Source: Kitagawia praeruptora (taxonomy: Eukaryota; Streptophyta; Magnoliopsida; Apiales; Apiaceae). From it: a DNA stretch of 64,000 nt. Under the pieces are notes generated by a model. It was not told the origin of the DNA. It was given only the letters and a program-made list of their open reading frames with translations, and did not search any database. This document shows, in pieces, positions 1 to 12,297 of the stretch. The position numbers and the translations under genes are program-made. The DNA is taken from the NCBI GenBank assembly GCA_037693485.1, contig CM075350.1, positions 123,440,001 through 123,504,000 on the forward strand, given 5' to 3'. Numbering within the stretch: position 1 is the first letter of the stretch; the number at the start of each line of letters is the position of its first letter.

Positions 1-165
1 AGAACAATCACTACTCAAAAAACACATCTAGGAAGCTTAATTCAAGACACACCCACATAAAAACAAGAAAACATGAAGGACCCTCGTTAAAATCAATCAT
101 ATTTGACACAAAGAAAGGATCTTTACTCAACATAACATATATAAGAGGGAGAGGGAGAAGGGGGG

Positions 166-186
166 AGAGAGAGAGAGAGAGAGAGA
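166..186. repeat. (GA)n/(CT)n microsatellite in intron 1 of the DUF8204-type gene
   Basis: A run of GA dinucleotides lies on the plus strand and is preceded by further GA/GGGAG-rich sequence from about 147. On the gene strand it is a CT tract a few bases after the splice donor at 191. Pyrimidine tracts near 5' introns are common in plants. No function is claimed. Confidence 0.85.
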
Positions 187-191
187 TTGAC

Positions 192-411
192 CTTGGGGGA
201 GAGAGCGAGATATGCCCACACAAAGAGGGTTACGAGAATTAGATTTGAAGGATGAAGAATAATAAAGACACCCTTTGCAAGATTTCCCTTTATTATTATT
301 CAGATTTGTGTTTGTTCCTCCTCCTCCTCCTTTTGTAGCTAAATTCTTGTGGGTTTCGTTCCCAGTATCATTCTCTCTCACTAATTCAATTACACTTTCT
401 TGTTTCTCCAT
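192..411 (-). CDS. First exon of a plant-specific DUF8204-type gene (partial, runs off left edge)
   Basis: The ATG at 411 opens a 73-codon exon that ends at a CAAG|GTCAAT splice donor at 192/191, just before a CT-rich intron. The N terminus is acidic and polar, followed by a Gly run (residues about 28-32) and an Asn run. Then comes the conserved core CKGCLYYSS (about 45-53) and NPLCVGISRSLPQ at the exon end. I recognise this Cys-rich core from a small family of uncharacterised plant proteins (DUF8204-type); the biochemical role is unknown. The Cys-x2-Cys plus later Cys could bind a metal, which is inference. The remaining exons should lie left of base 1. The stretch 412-520 reads as its 5' leader. 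Naming the family is from memory; that this is a real exon is supported by the start, the donor and the conserved motif. Confidence 0.65.
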
Positions 412-587
412 CTCCGTCTTCTTCAGTCCCCTGAAAAGCCCTTCTTCTTATTTTGTTTTCATTCTGCTTGCTCGTTTGTTTTTTCCGATCACATAATATG
501 TCGGGTTTATTGGGGGACACTTTTGCTCTTTTTTTCATTATTTTCCCTTATAATTTCTTTTTAATATCTTTTTTATTTGGAAAAATG

Positions 588-893
588 TTAAAAATAACAA
601 TGTTTTTAAATGGAGTTAACAAAAATATTTTCTGGTTGGATTGGCGGAAAATACCGAATTGGATACGCATTTCCAAGTTGGGTATCCCATTTTATATAAG
701 ATACCCAACTCAGAAATGGGTATCTTAAAAAAAAATTAAAAAAAATATGTAGATACGCATTTGCCAGTTGGGTATCACATATGGGATACCCAACTGGAAA
801 ATGCGTATCATTTGTATTTTAAATATCCATTTGGTAAATGCGTATTCAATCCGGTATTTTCAGCCATCTTCTTTCAGAATTGTTATTTTCGTG
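588..893. mobile_element. Small inverted-repeat element with two tandem hairpins (ACGCAT family, copy A)
   Basis: The ends form an imperfect inverted repeat: AAAATAACAAT near 590 and its complement near 884-894, and GGCGGAAAATACCG near 643 matching the complement of CCGGTATTTTCAGCC near 851. Inside are two hairpins of the same design. At 662-724 the 25-bp arms have about 3 mismatches. At 752-809 the 25-bp arms have one mismatch and an 8-base loop. Each hairpin starts GATACGCATTT and ends with GGGTATC or TGCGTATC. There is no coding capacity. The element lies 180-480 bp upstream of the DUF8204-type start codon, so it is in that gene's promoter. The superfamily is not clear; no target duplication was identified. 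A copy with a related right end lies at about 51601-51975. Confidence 0.6.
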
Positions 894-905
894 ATGAAAT
901 TTTAC

Positions 906-1589
906 AAAATAATTATTTTTAATCATTACCCGTTTTATTTTGCTGGACACAAATTTAAAAAAAGTGGTAAATTTTATAGTCAGGGTCACCCTATGCTGAT
1001 AACATACACTAAAATTTCCTGCAATAAAAATAATATAATAATAAAAATGTAAAAAAAAAATATGTAGGATAATTATTCAACACTTTTTAAAATGAGTAAA
1101 ATAATAATAATAATAATAATTTTTACATATAAAAAATTATTTTTACTTGAATTATGTCCATAATTATCTAAGTCAGGTTAATTATAAATAATAAAAGAAA
1201 ATAAATGTTTTATATTCGTTAAGTCAGAAAATATAGAATAAAGGATATATCAAAATCTTAATAATAAATCCATTAAATTGCAAATAAAAAATATTACTGT
1301 ATGAAACATAGTTTACCTAAAATTTGAGAACCAGAAGGGACCAAACAAAAATGGGTTTTTTTTGGAGAAGAAATCCCAATTGGATTTGGCCAAAAATTTC
1401 CACTTCGATTACAAGGCTTTCAATATGTCTACTTTCTTTACATTGCTATTCGGTTTTTTCACTAAAGTCTGGTAACAAAGTTTGCTTGTTGATGATCTGC
1501 ACTTTCATTTGTAAATCCAGACAGCCGCTAAATTTCTACAATTAAATTTCATCATACTTAAATTCAATCAATCTTTTCCGAAAACTAAA
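906..1589. other. AT-rich intergenic stretch
   Basis: Only AT-rich sequence is visible, including an (ATA)n-like run near 1098-1121. There is no convincing ORF or RNA gene. The right end approaches the 3' UTR of the DUF726 gene. Confidence 0.6.
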
Positions 1590-1850
1590 CTACACAATAT
1601 AACGATATGAACTATACAAGACTTTGAAATGATCAAAGTCGATATGAAATAGTTTGTAGTTAAAATAACACTGTACACAACCCTCTACTTTGTGGGGAAA
1701 AAATATCAGCTCGACTGAAATAGCCTGCTCTTGCTTTAAAATGCCTGATCCCTTTTTAAATGGACCAAGGGAACTAATAAGATAGTGCACATCGATCAGA
1801 CCACTCTACAATGTACTACCCAGGAAAGAATTTCCAGAGTATGTTTTATT

Positions 1851-4800
1851 CTATGATGAATCCTTACGAGGCTTCATAGGAGTGGCATTAAAAACAGGAT
1901 AGTAAGCATTGAGCTTAAGCTGTTGTATAATCCGTTGGGTAGCCCAGAGATATGACGAGTGGCCCTCGATTACTTCTGTAACATCGACCTGTAGACCAGG
2001 GGAACTTATCCATTATATTCATGTACCGAGAAAGAAACACCGTGTTTCTCTCATGATTTTTCATTAGATACTTACATTTTCGATTCCTGGGACATCAACT
2101 GGTTGAATTCCAGCTAGTCCTCCAGACATGAGGCTGTCAGAACTCAAAACATGATGGCGTTAGTTCACAACATTAGTCATACCTCAACAGTCAGTGCACT
2201 TCCATGTTATAAGAGCGACAACATGATTATTTTACATTATTAATTCAAAGTGGAAAACCTGTGCTTGTGCGTGCTGGTAACTTTGCATAAACTGCAAAGT
2301 TGGGGTTCGGTTTTTATGCAACCAAAACCCCAAACTAAGCCTGAACTTATCCAAAGCCCAAATAAATTATACATATATATTATAAAAATCAGGGTTCGGT
2401 AAAACCTAAACTGAAGCCCAAGGGCTCGGGTTTTATTCGGATTCGGTTAAAATTTTGGGTTTCACGTCTGGTTCTTGCCAAACCCAAACCGACCCTGCCC
2501 AGTTGCATTCTTTACTTACATAAAAGAAGAGATGGACATGCTATGTCGAGAATGTTGCCAAGAGAACTTGCAAGTACAGGGACCTACTATGTAAAGTTCT
2601 AACCAAAAATAGATGCATAAGATAAAAACATGCATGTAGAATCAAGTTCTCATTCGCAGTTAGCTTCATCAGCATCATCAGGAGAAAACTAATGCACCAA
2701 ACACAATATAAGATCATTATAAAAAAACAGAGATGGAGCATCTAGTTTGTTGGTTATAATTGACCTTAGCTCTACCACTATAAATACTGCTACAGATTTC
2801 CTCCGAAAGTATGTTTTCCTCTAACAAGTCAGCAGTTGACAAGGATCAAGACCATACAATCATTGACTAAATTCCCAAGAGGATGGACCATGTCTTAAAA
2901 CTTCTTAATGTTTTCCATAAGTTATCTCTGTTTAAGTATCACCCCTGTATATATTCCAAATATGTAGTACATCAATCCCAATGCTAATACTGTCCCTCAT
3001 CAGAGCTAAGAGCAACTCCAATGCAACACTATAACGCTATTATAGTGCAACTTATAATGTAAAAACAGCTCCAATGCAACACTATCATGGTGTAAAAATG
3101 ACACCAAATGAATAGTATAACACCAAATTTGGTGTCAAAAGTACTTCTAGTACAATTTTTACACCAATTTGGCATCTTTCATAATTCCTACTATGCCCTT
3201 ATGAATGTTAACAAAAAACAAATTTATTCCCTCCATTTTTTATTATATCCCAACTAAACACTTACTTCTGGAAAAGTTAGAATTTCATGTCTTATTTTAG
3301 ACAAAAGATTCTCTTTTAGTGTAAGATACGAGTATAATGCAAATGGGTTGAAGTTGATTTTGTGAATGGTGTAATATTGATTAAAATAGTGTAAAAGTTA
3401 CACTATTTTAGTGTCATGGATTGGAGATGGTCTGAGGTAAAATGTTGATAATAATATGACTTGTGAAGTAGGGTCACAAATTTCTAGGATAATAGGAGAA
3501 GGTTAAGGCTAAAGATAATTTGGAAGTAAATACCTAGCACGGAAGGCGACTCCAAGTGTCCAGTCATTTGTAGAATAAGCGTTTATGAATCTACCAGACA
3601 CCATCTACAAAACAGCTAAAAGTAGCTATTGAGTACAAAGCAGAAAGAGCGCCCAATCCAAAGATAATCATTGTTACGCTTTAGATACATTGAGGAACAT
3701 AATAGCAGGTCAATACCTTTCTTACAGCTTCCCAGTTTTCATCTTGTATGGCAATAGGTGATCCAAGGAGTACAACTCTCTCTATTAGCCCAGCTGAAAG
3801 TACAGTTTACTAGGATTAGTTTACATTACAAAGTTGCATCAAAAGTAAATAAAACAACTGTTTGTTTCTTAGAGCAGATACCATTATTTTCAGATTTAGA
3901 TAGACTCTGGAGACACTTGAAAATGACTCGTGCTCCAACTGAAAAACCTAGTAATGTCACGGGCCTAAAACAAATATGCACATCCAAGCTAATATTTTAA
4001 ACAGCCAATCAAATGTCTTAAAACATCAACAGCATATGATTTTTATGTTACTTCCATCATTCTATTGGATAATCAAAAAAATGTTCTTAATATGAAATGG
4101 CCAGTTTACCTTTGTCCTTGCAATCCCTTCTCTAAAACTTCTTCAGCAAGCATTTTTCCTGCCTTGTCAGCTCTGCCAAAATTTAGAAAGATAACAATAA
4201 AATGGAACAAAATAAAAGAGACACTTACAAACAATTTACTTGCTGTAAAATAAACATAAACAAACTTCCTTCTCATTCCCCAAGAAATGAGTAGGTTGTA
4301 AATTGTAATGATATATAAGGATTGGTCACTTTAAGTGTATCCAAGATGTATTTCACTCAATTATAAAAAACTGGAGTTTGAGGTGGAGGACTTGAGTAAA
4401 TCACGAAATAGACATCAAACAATCAAGTAAAATATACAACTGAACCCAGGACTTGCAAATGTCGTCGAAAATTGATGTTACATTGGCTTTTATTTGGAAA
4501 CAAATTACTTTACTTTCTGTGACCTACATAGTCAAGATTCAAGACACAAATATATAACCTTCATTATATTATTGCACAAATTCTCCCAGTAATGATATAG
4601 ACAACTATAATTATTGCTCTCTACCCATCTAAATTAGTTTAATTTAGTAAGAAAAGAAACCTGTCAACAGCAATTGACCACTTGCTGTCAATGAAACTTG
4701 TTAGAGAAAGTAATGTCGCTGGCCAAATTAACGCTGTTACAAGACTGTTTAATACAGTCAACATTGCACCTTGCTGCATCAACGTCAATGCAAGGCCTAC

Positions 4801-7800
4801 AGCAGGTATAGGAATTGTCAACATTACAAAACATATCCACCAGTGCATTAAATAGCTAAGAAGGTGATATGACCTACTTGACCTCAGATAGTCCTGAATT
4901 GCAGTGCTTACAGCAATCAGATGCTTAGACTCCCACTGCAGAGCATACCTAAAAAGATGATTTTGTTAGAAAAGCAATTATTCACTCCCATCCTGCATAC
5001 ACCTTCATTCCTAGATGCGTTCGTAGTACTAAAGAGTCACTTTAAATATTTAAGTTACGGATACATATTGGTTAAATTCAAACTTCAGTGCATTGAGGTG
5101 ATCATATGTCCAGTATTGCTCTGCAGACAATTAGACTTTATATATTTGCTCAGAAGGCTGGTTTAAATATTGCTGGATTTCGCGCCACCTCAACAAAAAC
5201 ATAAGAAAGAGCTCAAGATCAATGTACCATATAAGTTACCAAACTACTCAATACAGCAAATGTTACAAGTATAGCCCTACATGCTACAACACTGTAGAAC
5301 CATAATCTTTTCCAATTTATAGGTCATCGCTCTTTATACTTTCAGCTCTTTCATGTTTGTTTAAAATATTCCTTACTACTATAATCTTCAGTGGGCAATG
5401 TATCACTATCATGTGCATCAAGCTACTGGTGATTCTTGAACAGGAAAGATGGTAGCATTGTACAAATTCACAGACATGCACAAGCACACATTTCTTATCA
5501 ATATTTGGCAATCTCTTCTCTTTTTTCTATCTTTCAAATTCTATTTCTAGCAAATAAAGTGCTACTGCAAAAATAAGATCATCAAACTCAAGTTTTACCA
5601 GTACAGTAAACACATTTTTAGACATAATACTTAACTAATCAAACCAAGTTAATCTTGTTGACGTGTACATAGTAATTTTGTCAACAAAAGTGGTACCGTT
5701 AAACTGTTAGTAGCATGTCATTTAATTTGATCAAAGAACTACCTTCCTATGCTATGCAGCATATTCATCATTTCACTTTTAGCTTAATAAACTTCCCAAA
5801 AATACAGAACAAGAATATGAGACTTAGGGAACAGAGTAGCAGGTCCATAAAAACTCCAGAATAGGGACTCTTACAAATTTAAATAAATAATAGGAAACAT
5901 GAATACAATGAAAAAAATTAAAATTATGGGAAGGTTGAAAATATGAAGTATACCGTTCTGAGTTATCGGCTTGTCCTAGCCAAGGTTTTACGAAATCATC
6001 TTCCTCAAACACAAAGCCTGAGATCAACACTTCCACTGCCAGCCTCTGATAGAAGAAGGATTGACGTCTGACGATAATCTATTCTTACATATTCCCAAAG
6101 ATATGTCGTAGGTAATGATAGTAGAGTTATTGCTTATTAAAACAGGAAAAAACATTGGAGACAACCATATAAGAATGTTGAAACACTTGTAACATCACCC
6201 TCCCCCAAGGCCCAAACAAGCACAAGACTCTCTTACTCAGACCTAATTGCACTTCATAAACTTAAGAGGACTCTAAATATAGTGGTCCAAAAATATAGCA
6301 ATAGAGTTATACTCACGCCTTTTTTACGGGGGTCTCCTACAACTTTAAACTCAAACTCATCAATGCTTCCGGTTCTCCTCGCCATTTTTGTCCCAGATAG
6401 TCCCGCTCCAGCAGCTAGATTGATCAAGTGTTAGCACAAATATAATAAGCACCAACAGTTATGGGGTGTAAAACATAATAATTTCATATTTTCATTTCCC
6501 TAATGTCAGCATCTACACATTATTGATTCCTTCTATGTTTTGCTGCTATGAAAAGAAGTCAAAAACTAGCTTTAAAGAATCATAGGACCTACTGTTCTCT
6601 ACTTTAAAGTGACTGAGAACTTCTATCTATTACATATTGCAACGACTGCAACTAGAATATCCAAATCACCCCAAGGGTGCATGAAACATCACTATAAATC
6701 AAGGGCAGAACCCTAGAGGATTAACTCGGGCTACCAGTTTCACTCTCCTACTAGGATCCAAACTCAGCTATCAGAAGAAATATCTAGGAAAACGCTATAA
6801 AGATATACAGTTCCAAAACTAACAGTGGAATTTGATATGCAATCATCGGGTTAGAATTCTCACCTCCAAATGATGCAGCAACTGCAACAGAACCTGCTAC
6901 ACTTCCTGCAGCAGTTGCAGCAGCAGCAAAGCCGCTTGCTCCAATTACGGGGATCATAGTACCCAGTGTAGGTGCTAGAGCACCAAATCCTGCAGCAATT
7001 GCTGGAGCTGCTAAACCTGTTAAAGAACTTGTAAGCTTAATAATAAAAAGCAAATATTTTCCTTGTAAGCATTCATGCTGAAGATATAATGTTAGATAAT
7101 CTTTAGAGAAGGAGAACGCTATACCACCAGTTATCGCCATTAAGGTTCCTCCAGTTAGCGCAGCTGCACCAATGATACCTCCACGTCTCCACTTAGCCCA
7201 TCTACTTTGTGTAGAGTCTGCTTCTTGTTGCTTAGCCTTTTTCTCTCTCAATATGGCCATTGCCGAGCTAGCAACTATGGTCTCAATAGCTTCCTGAGAA
7301 AGAGAAAGCATCATAGAGATTATTATTACAATTTGTTTATAACCTGCTCCGACTATCAAGATACTGATAGGGGTACAGGGCTAGTGATTAGGGTTTAGGG
7401 CACAAACATTCTCTTATATGATCCGCTTAGAAGCAGCAAATCTTCTTAAGTTGGGCCAGTTAAAAGATTCTTCGGGAAGCTTAGAGAGACTGTTAAGGCA
7501 AGCTTTAGGATGTTTTTTCAGTAGTGTGATATTTTATTTAGATAATAAAATACACGTTACAAGTTGTGCATGCTTTAGAAGGCATAAATGTGCAGATTAT
7601 TCTTTCTTATGTACTAAATTGTATTTCGTATTCAATTTGTATATGTTTGTGTGTTTGTATTCAGTTTGTATATGTTTGCCAAATCTCTATATGACAATCC
7701 TAGATTTCCCGAGCTAAATACTCGATACTTAGAACGCTCAGACATTTCCAGACATTCCTTGATTGAACTCAAGGTAAATAGGTTGGTGATAAGTCTCAAA

Positions 7801-10450
7801 TTGATACTCATTACAGCTCCAAAAAAAGTATACAAATATTAATGTCAATCGAAGACTTTAAATGCATAACCAGAATCAAGACACTTGTTTCTTTTTCTTT
7901 TTATTTTTTTTATTTTAAACAATGATAAAAATGATGGAAGAGCAAAAACTTATATATAAACTTTATAAGGTACCCCTCTAATTATTAAATACGGTTTTAT
8001 CGCAAATCTAGAATCTTTATTTCATTCATCATAAGTACTTATTCTGTAAAAGGGGGAAAACAAAATAATAATCCCTCATTACTTCAGAAACAGACGGAAA
8101 TGATATATGATCAACTGCACGCACTGTTACCACCCAACAAAACATAATCATAGGCATTCCACCAGATTGCTTCTATCAAACCAGGACTTCTAGCGGAACG
8201 TTTGATTTGCAAAGCCTGCTTCATTTTCCTGTTCATTGACACATTCATCATCCCCCCTCCCCCCGATAAGTCCACAAAGATATACCCCACTAGTAAACTT
8301 AAACTCATGGCTGAACAAAGAGTTATTTTATCATCTATTGTCTATAAAGGGACAAAATCAAATTCACCAAATACATGAAACAGCTTGATAAAAATGAGGA
8401 ACTAACCATTTGTATCCACTCAATGTCGAACCAAGTTGACAGCAACCGCAGAGCCACACGGTGACGAGCGTCATAGTCGTTTCGTCGTTTGGCGTTTTTG
8501 TCAAGTTCAGGTGTTTTCGCCAAACAGGCTGTGAGCAGTTCAAATAGAACTACCACTTTCCTTGTGTGATCAAGCAGTGTAACCTCTTCAAAGATTTTTG
8601 CATCCGATCTCTTGCCAGACCCAATAGATGCCTCTGCCATGATAGATGCCTTGCCTATTGCATCAGGCCCATCAGTTTCACGGTCATTTGCATCCTTTAC
8701 ATCAGTTTCATGGTCATTTGCATCATGCTCATGAGTTTCATGCTCTTTTGCATGGCCATTAGCATCCTGCTCATCAGTTTCACAGCCATTTGCATCCTGC
8801 TCATCAGTTTCATGGTCATTTCCATCATGCTCATCAGTTACACAGGCATTTGCATCATGCTCATGAGTTTCATGTTCTTTTGCATTATGCTCACCAGTTT
8901 CACGGTCATTTGCATCCTGCTCATCAGTTTCACGGCCATTTGCAGCCTGATTATCAGTTTCACGGCCATTTGCAGCCTGCTTATCAGTTTCACGGCCATC
9001 TGCATCCTGAATATCAGTTTCACGGCCATTTGCATCTTGCTTATCAGTTTCACGGCCATTCGCATCCTGCTTTTCAGTTTCATGATCATTGTCTTTCACC
9101 TCAGGCTGTGGTTGGACAGCATTTGAAAATTTGTCGCGCCATTCTTGTTCATATTCACGATGTCTTTCCTTATAAAATGCCATTTCCTCTGAGGGGTCCA
9201 TGCTTGCTGCCATACTACTAACAGCATTTGACAATCCATACTCCTGATCCTTCATTTCTGAAGAAGTATCACTATCATCGGCAAGCAATCTTATGAACTG
9301 TTGCAACATGTTATTTACCATAAACAACACCCTGTTAGCATAGTTTTCCCGCAAAAAAAATACTTTACCAAAATTCATTTCTATCACGAGAAGCACAAAG
9401 TATTCTGCCCAGATAAAGAAAACAGGCAACTAATTTCCTACGTTTGACAACACTTGGTTTCTCTGCTAACTACGAAATAACCAATCCGCTTTTCACATTA
9501 ACATCCTATCAAACACATACATATCCTAAAGGACAACAAAACAGTGTCTATAGAACCAGAGATACAGAGAACATACAGCTCCAACGTGATGAGTTCCGGA
9601 AGGAGATCCCGCTGTTTCCTCTAGTCCAGGCCAGGCTTGATCATTAATTTCTAAAAAACTGATCACGGAAACATACAATACTAATTCAAAACTCACATTA
9701 ATCAAATTTATCCAAAACATTAAAATAGCTTAATCCCATCAAACAAACTATTCATCTCTAAACCCTAACATTACTCGAAAATCAACTAACAGCATCATAC
9801 AAAGTCAACGAGTAATATAATTTCAAACTAACATATTAAAACTACTCTAAACACATTCTCAATTAAAATTGCAGACAGATATAGGGATTATTTCCGCTAA
9901 GAACAACTATTCTGCACTCTTAAAAAACCGTAAAATATGTCCTCCGTAAAATGTTAAAAACTACTGTGAACGCATTCTCAATTAAAACTACATACGTATA
10001 AGGAGAAATTCCGCTGAGAACAATTGTTATGCACTCTTACTCTTAAAAAACCGTAAAATGTGTTCTTCATAGAACGCTAACTACAGTAAATACATTCTCA
10101 ACTAAAACTGCATTGCATACATATAATGAGTGATGCCGCTGACAACAATTGTTCCGCACCCTTAAAAAACCGTAAAATGTGTTTTCTTTAGAACGCGATA
10201 AATTGCATATAAAATGATGGAATAAGGACCTGAAGATAGGGCGGAGGAGATTAGAGGTCTCATTAACCCAAAGCTCGGGGTTAGAGGAGACTGAAACAGG
10301 CGTGGTCTTGCTGCTACCAGCGGCGTCGTCTTCATCATCGGAAATTGAATGGAGAGGGCGAGTCTGGTGTGATTGAGCTTGGTGCAATGCCAGACCAAAC
10401 AGAGCTCCTGCCGCGTATCTCTGCATCGGTGTCAATTTCGATGTCGCCAT
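1851..10450 (-). CDS. DUF726 / TMCO4-like alpha/beta-hydrolase-fold membrane protein (15 exons, 800 aa)
   Basis: Exons, in transcription order: 10450-10230, 9658-9577, 9297-8407, 7293-7125, 7016-6864, 6414-6317, 6045-5954, 4948-4878, 4796-4661, 4172-4110, 3964-3882, 3793-3717, 3604-3534, 2133-2076, 1988-1851. Every junction is GT-AG, phases agree throughout, and the CDS is 2,403 nt. The start MATSKLTPMQRYAAGALFGL matches plant DUF726 proteins. Residues about 173-317 are a decapeptide repeat. Residues about 438-515 are Gly/Ala-rich and hydrophobic (probable membrane segments). The lipase-type elbow GFSVGAR (Ser667), NDW (Asp726) and EGHSSY (His765) form a likely triad. DUF726 proteins are predicted membrane-anchored hydrolases; the substrate is not known to me. 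The protein looks about 130 residues longer than relatives I remember, which is about the length of the repeat. Confidence 0.9.
2286..2505. repeat. Degenerate GGTTCGG-rich repeat in intron 13 of the DUF726 gene
   Basis: The stretch is rich in GGTTCGG, CCCAAAC and GGGTTTT words in both orientations (GGGGTTCGGTTTTTATG near 2297, CCAAACCCAAACCGACCC near 2478). Such degenerate repeats are typical of small non-autonomous plant elements. Boundaries and class cannot be fixed. Confidence 0.35.
3009..3434. mobile_element. MITE-like element in intron 13 of the DUF726 gene
   Basis: The left end AGAGCAACTCCAATGCAACA resembles the reverse complement of the right end (AGACCATCTCCAATCCATGA), an imperfect terminal inverted repeat of about 25 bp. 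The interior is AT-rich, without coding capacity, and repeats GTGTAAAA/ACACCAA motifs. Ends of the AGAGCATCTCCAATG type are common in plant MITEs. No clear target duplication is visible, so the superfamily is left open. Confidence 0.55.
8650..9085 (-). repeat. In-frame 30-bp coding minisatellite in DUF726 exon 3
   Basis: About fifteen copies of a 10-residue unit approximating ETDEQDANGR lie in tandem. Variants include QAANGR, EHDANDH and GEHNAKEH, and one copy near 8745 is cut to about four residues (AKEH), consistent with an internal deletion. The unit is a multiple of three, so copy number can change without breaking the frame. The encoded stretch is very acidic and hydrophilic and probably disordered. 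The mirror frames over this repeat give long His- or Met-rich ORFs that are artefacts. Confidence 0.92.
9837..10200. repeat. Tandem repeat of about 120 bp in intron 1 of the DUF726 gene
   Basis: Three units begin near 9893, 10009 and 10133 with CCGCT(A/G)A followed by ACAAC/ACAATTGTT. Each contains CTTAAAAAACCGTAAAAT and later CATTCTCAA(T/C)TAAAA. A partial unit precedes them at about 9837. Unit lengths are about 115-125 bp. The array lies wholly within the intron between exons 1 and 2. Confidence 0.8.
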
Positions 10451-10900
10451 CGATTCATATATAATTTAATATATAATGCAGTATGCTTAGTGAATTTTTG
10501 ATTATTTCGGGATAATTTGTGTGACAAGCGCCGATTGTTAGGAAAGTGTGTTGTGGAATCACGAGGAAGAAGAGCAAACCCTGAGTAGTATGAATATTCA
10601 AATGGTGTTTTTTTTTTTTTTTGAATAATTAGGCTTACACGATGTGCCAGAGAGGTCCTGGGACACAAACAAACGCAAATAATGTTTGTGTAATAACACT
10701 TCTTCAATTTGTAACTTCATTTCTGTTAATGTCAAAGGAATAAATGTTTGTTTATTATTATCACAAAAATGTTCGTTACCTATGACAAGAACCTGTTTTG
10801 CTTTAAATAATTTAATTCGTAGTGCATAATTTATGGATTACTATTGATTACGAAAATTTTATTTGTTTAGCAAAATTTTTTATAAGGTCTTTTCAGACAT
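10451..10900 (-). promoter_or_regulatory. 5' leader and proximal promoter region of the DUF726 gene
   Basis: This is the non-coding interval between the start codon at 10450 and the foldback element at 10901. It holds a run of 14 T at about 10609-10622. No unambiguous TATA box or other site could be assigned. It is listed because it is the only plausible proximal promoter space; everything further out belongs to an inserted element. Confidence 0.4.
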
Positions 10901-11968
10901 GGAAAATTAATTCATTCGTCCCTCAACTTTACCCTGTTTATGGTTTAGGTACCTATATTATAAAATACAATTTTTCGATACTTAAACTTTCAAAAAATCT
11001 GATTCGCATTCCTTCGTTAAAATTTGACTAACGGTTGTTAGTCTTTGCTGAAATGGAAACAGAAAAAAAAGAGGAAAAATTTGATTAAAAGTGAGCTGAC
11101 AGTTATCTCACTCATGAACTATTTGTGTCAATGAATTAGTTCGATCCAAAATGATTTTCACATGACCACAGCCTTACTGTTAAAATCAATACACACACTT
11201 TATATATATATACATACGATTATTTCAATTATCAATTATGCCTTTGAATGAAGTTTATATTTCAATATCAAATATCGATTATGCCCTGTAATTTAAGCAA
11301 ATGTTCAGTTAATTTATTTGATATGGGGGAAAGATTGTAGGCTTTCTTAGCTTCATTTTCAAATATTAAACAGTGAGTTTGGTTTAGAAATGGCTGAGAC
11401 CGTTTATTTGGTCGGATGTTCAAACCCAGCTCACCGAAATTAGGATTAAATGGGTTTGTTTTGATCGTGTTCGATCGTATTGTGTGGTGATTTGTTGTTC
11501 GGAATTTGGTGGTGATGTGATGTGTTCGATCGTGTTGTTGAAAGTAACGAAACAAGTGTGTCCATGCATGATTCGTGGTCGCAGGAAAATAACCCACCTG
11601 CCGGAATCTGGGATTTGGCCGGATTCTGGGTAGATGGTGCCGGATTCTGTAGTTGGGGAAGAACATTCAACATGTTCTTGATTTGTTCTTTTTATTTTGT
11701 TTAAATTGTTCTATTTGAGTGAAATTTGTTTTTAAATGAATTAATTTGTCACATAATTGCCACATAACTGTCAGCTCACTTTTAATCAATTTTTTATTGT
11801 TTTTTTTCAGTTTCGACGTCAACAAAGACTAACAGCCGTTAGTCAAATTTTAACGGAGGGATGCGAATCAGATTTTTTAAAAGTTTAAGTATCGAAATAT
11901 TGTATTTTATAGTACAGGGACCTTAACCATAAACAAAGTAAAGTTGAGAGACGAATGAATTAATTTCC
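10901..11968. mobile_element. Mutator-like foldback element with about 200-bp terminal inverted repeats
   Basis: The left arm (about 10901-11105) and right arm (about 11765-11968) are inverted copies. Shared words include AATTAATTCATTCGTC, AAAATTTGACTAACGG, TTAAAAGTGAGCTGACAGTTA and their complements. The flanks are similar 11-mers, TTTTCAGACAT (10890-10900) and CTTTCAGAAAT (11969-11979), matching at 9 of 11, as expected for an aged Mutator-type target duplication. The middle (about 11110-11760) shows no transposase; its open frames have no recognisable domain. Long TIRs with a 9-11 bp duplication fit a non-autonomous MULE. Confidence 0.72.
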
Positions 11969-12065
11969 CTTTCAGAAATATCTAAGGAGATATTTTATTT
12001 TTTGTAAAAACACTATGTTTTTAAAATTATTGTGCAATAATATTGAATTTTAATTTTTTTTTTGA

Positions 12066-12297
12066 CAAAAATACGGTTTACAAGTTTACAACCATATTTG
12101 TAACTGATATTAACCACAAATACAACTTTAAAAATTTAGTAACCGAAACCATTTTTGTTTGCGTAATAGGTTGTTTAACAATTTACACTGATTGAATTCG
12201 CAACCAAAATTAATCCCAAATGCAACCAAAAATATATTCAATTATTTTTCAAGAAAAATATAAAAGCAAGTTGATATGACTATAAACCGTATTTTTG
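12066..12297. mobile_element. Small MITE with perfect 15-bp terminal inverted repeats
   Basis: CAAAAATACGGTTTA at 12066-12080 is the exact reverse complement of TAAACCGTATTTTTG at 12283-12297. The interior is AT-rich with repeated AACCA/AACCAAAA words and no ORF. No target duplication was identified. Confidence 0.6.

Noticed and set aside
127..191. Continuation of the first exon of the left gene as a 94-residue protein
   Set aside because: Past 192 the frame reads through a CT microsatellite giving a Ser/Leu repeat; a clear splice donor precedes it.
1845..1850. AATAAA poly(A) signal of the DUF726 gene
   Set aside because: It directly follows the stop codon, which would leave almost no 3' UTR; it is probably not the signal used.
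8790..9221. Long His-rich and Met-rich open frames on both strands over 8566-9221
   Set aside because: They are mirror images of the 30-bp coding minisatellite in DUF726 exon 3; a repeat whose unit is a multiple of three keeps other frames open by chance.
11268..11666. Transposase fragment inside the foldback element
   Set aside because: The 132-codon frame is Asn/His/Arg-rich with no MULE transposase motif, and overlapping frames are similarly open.
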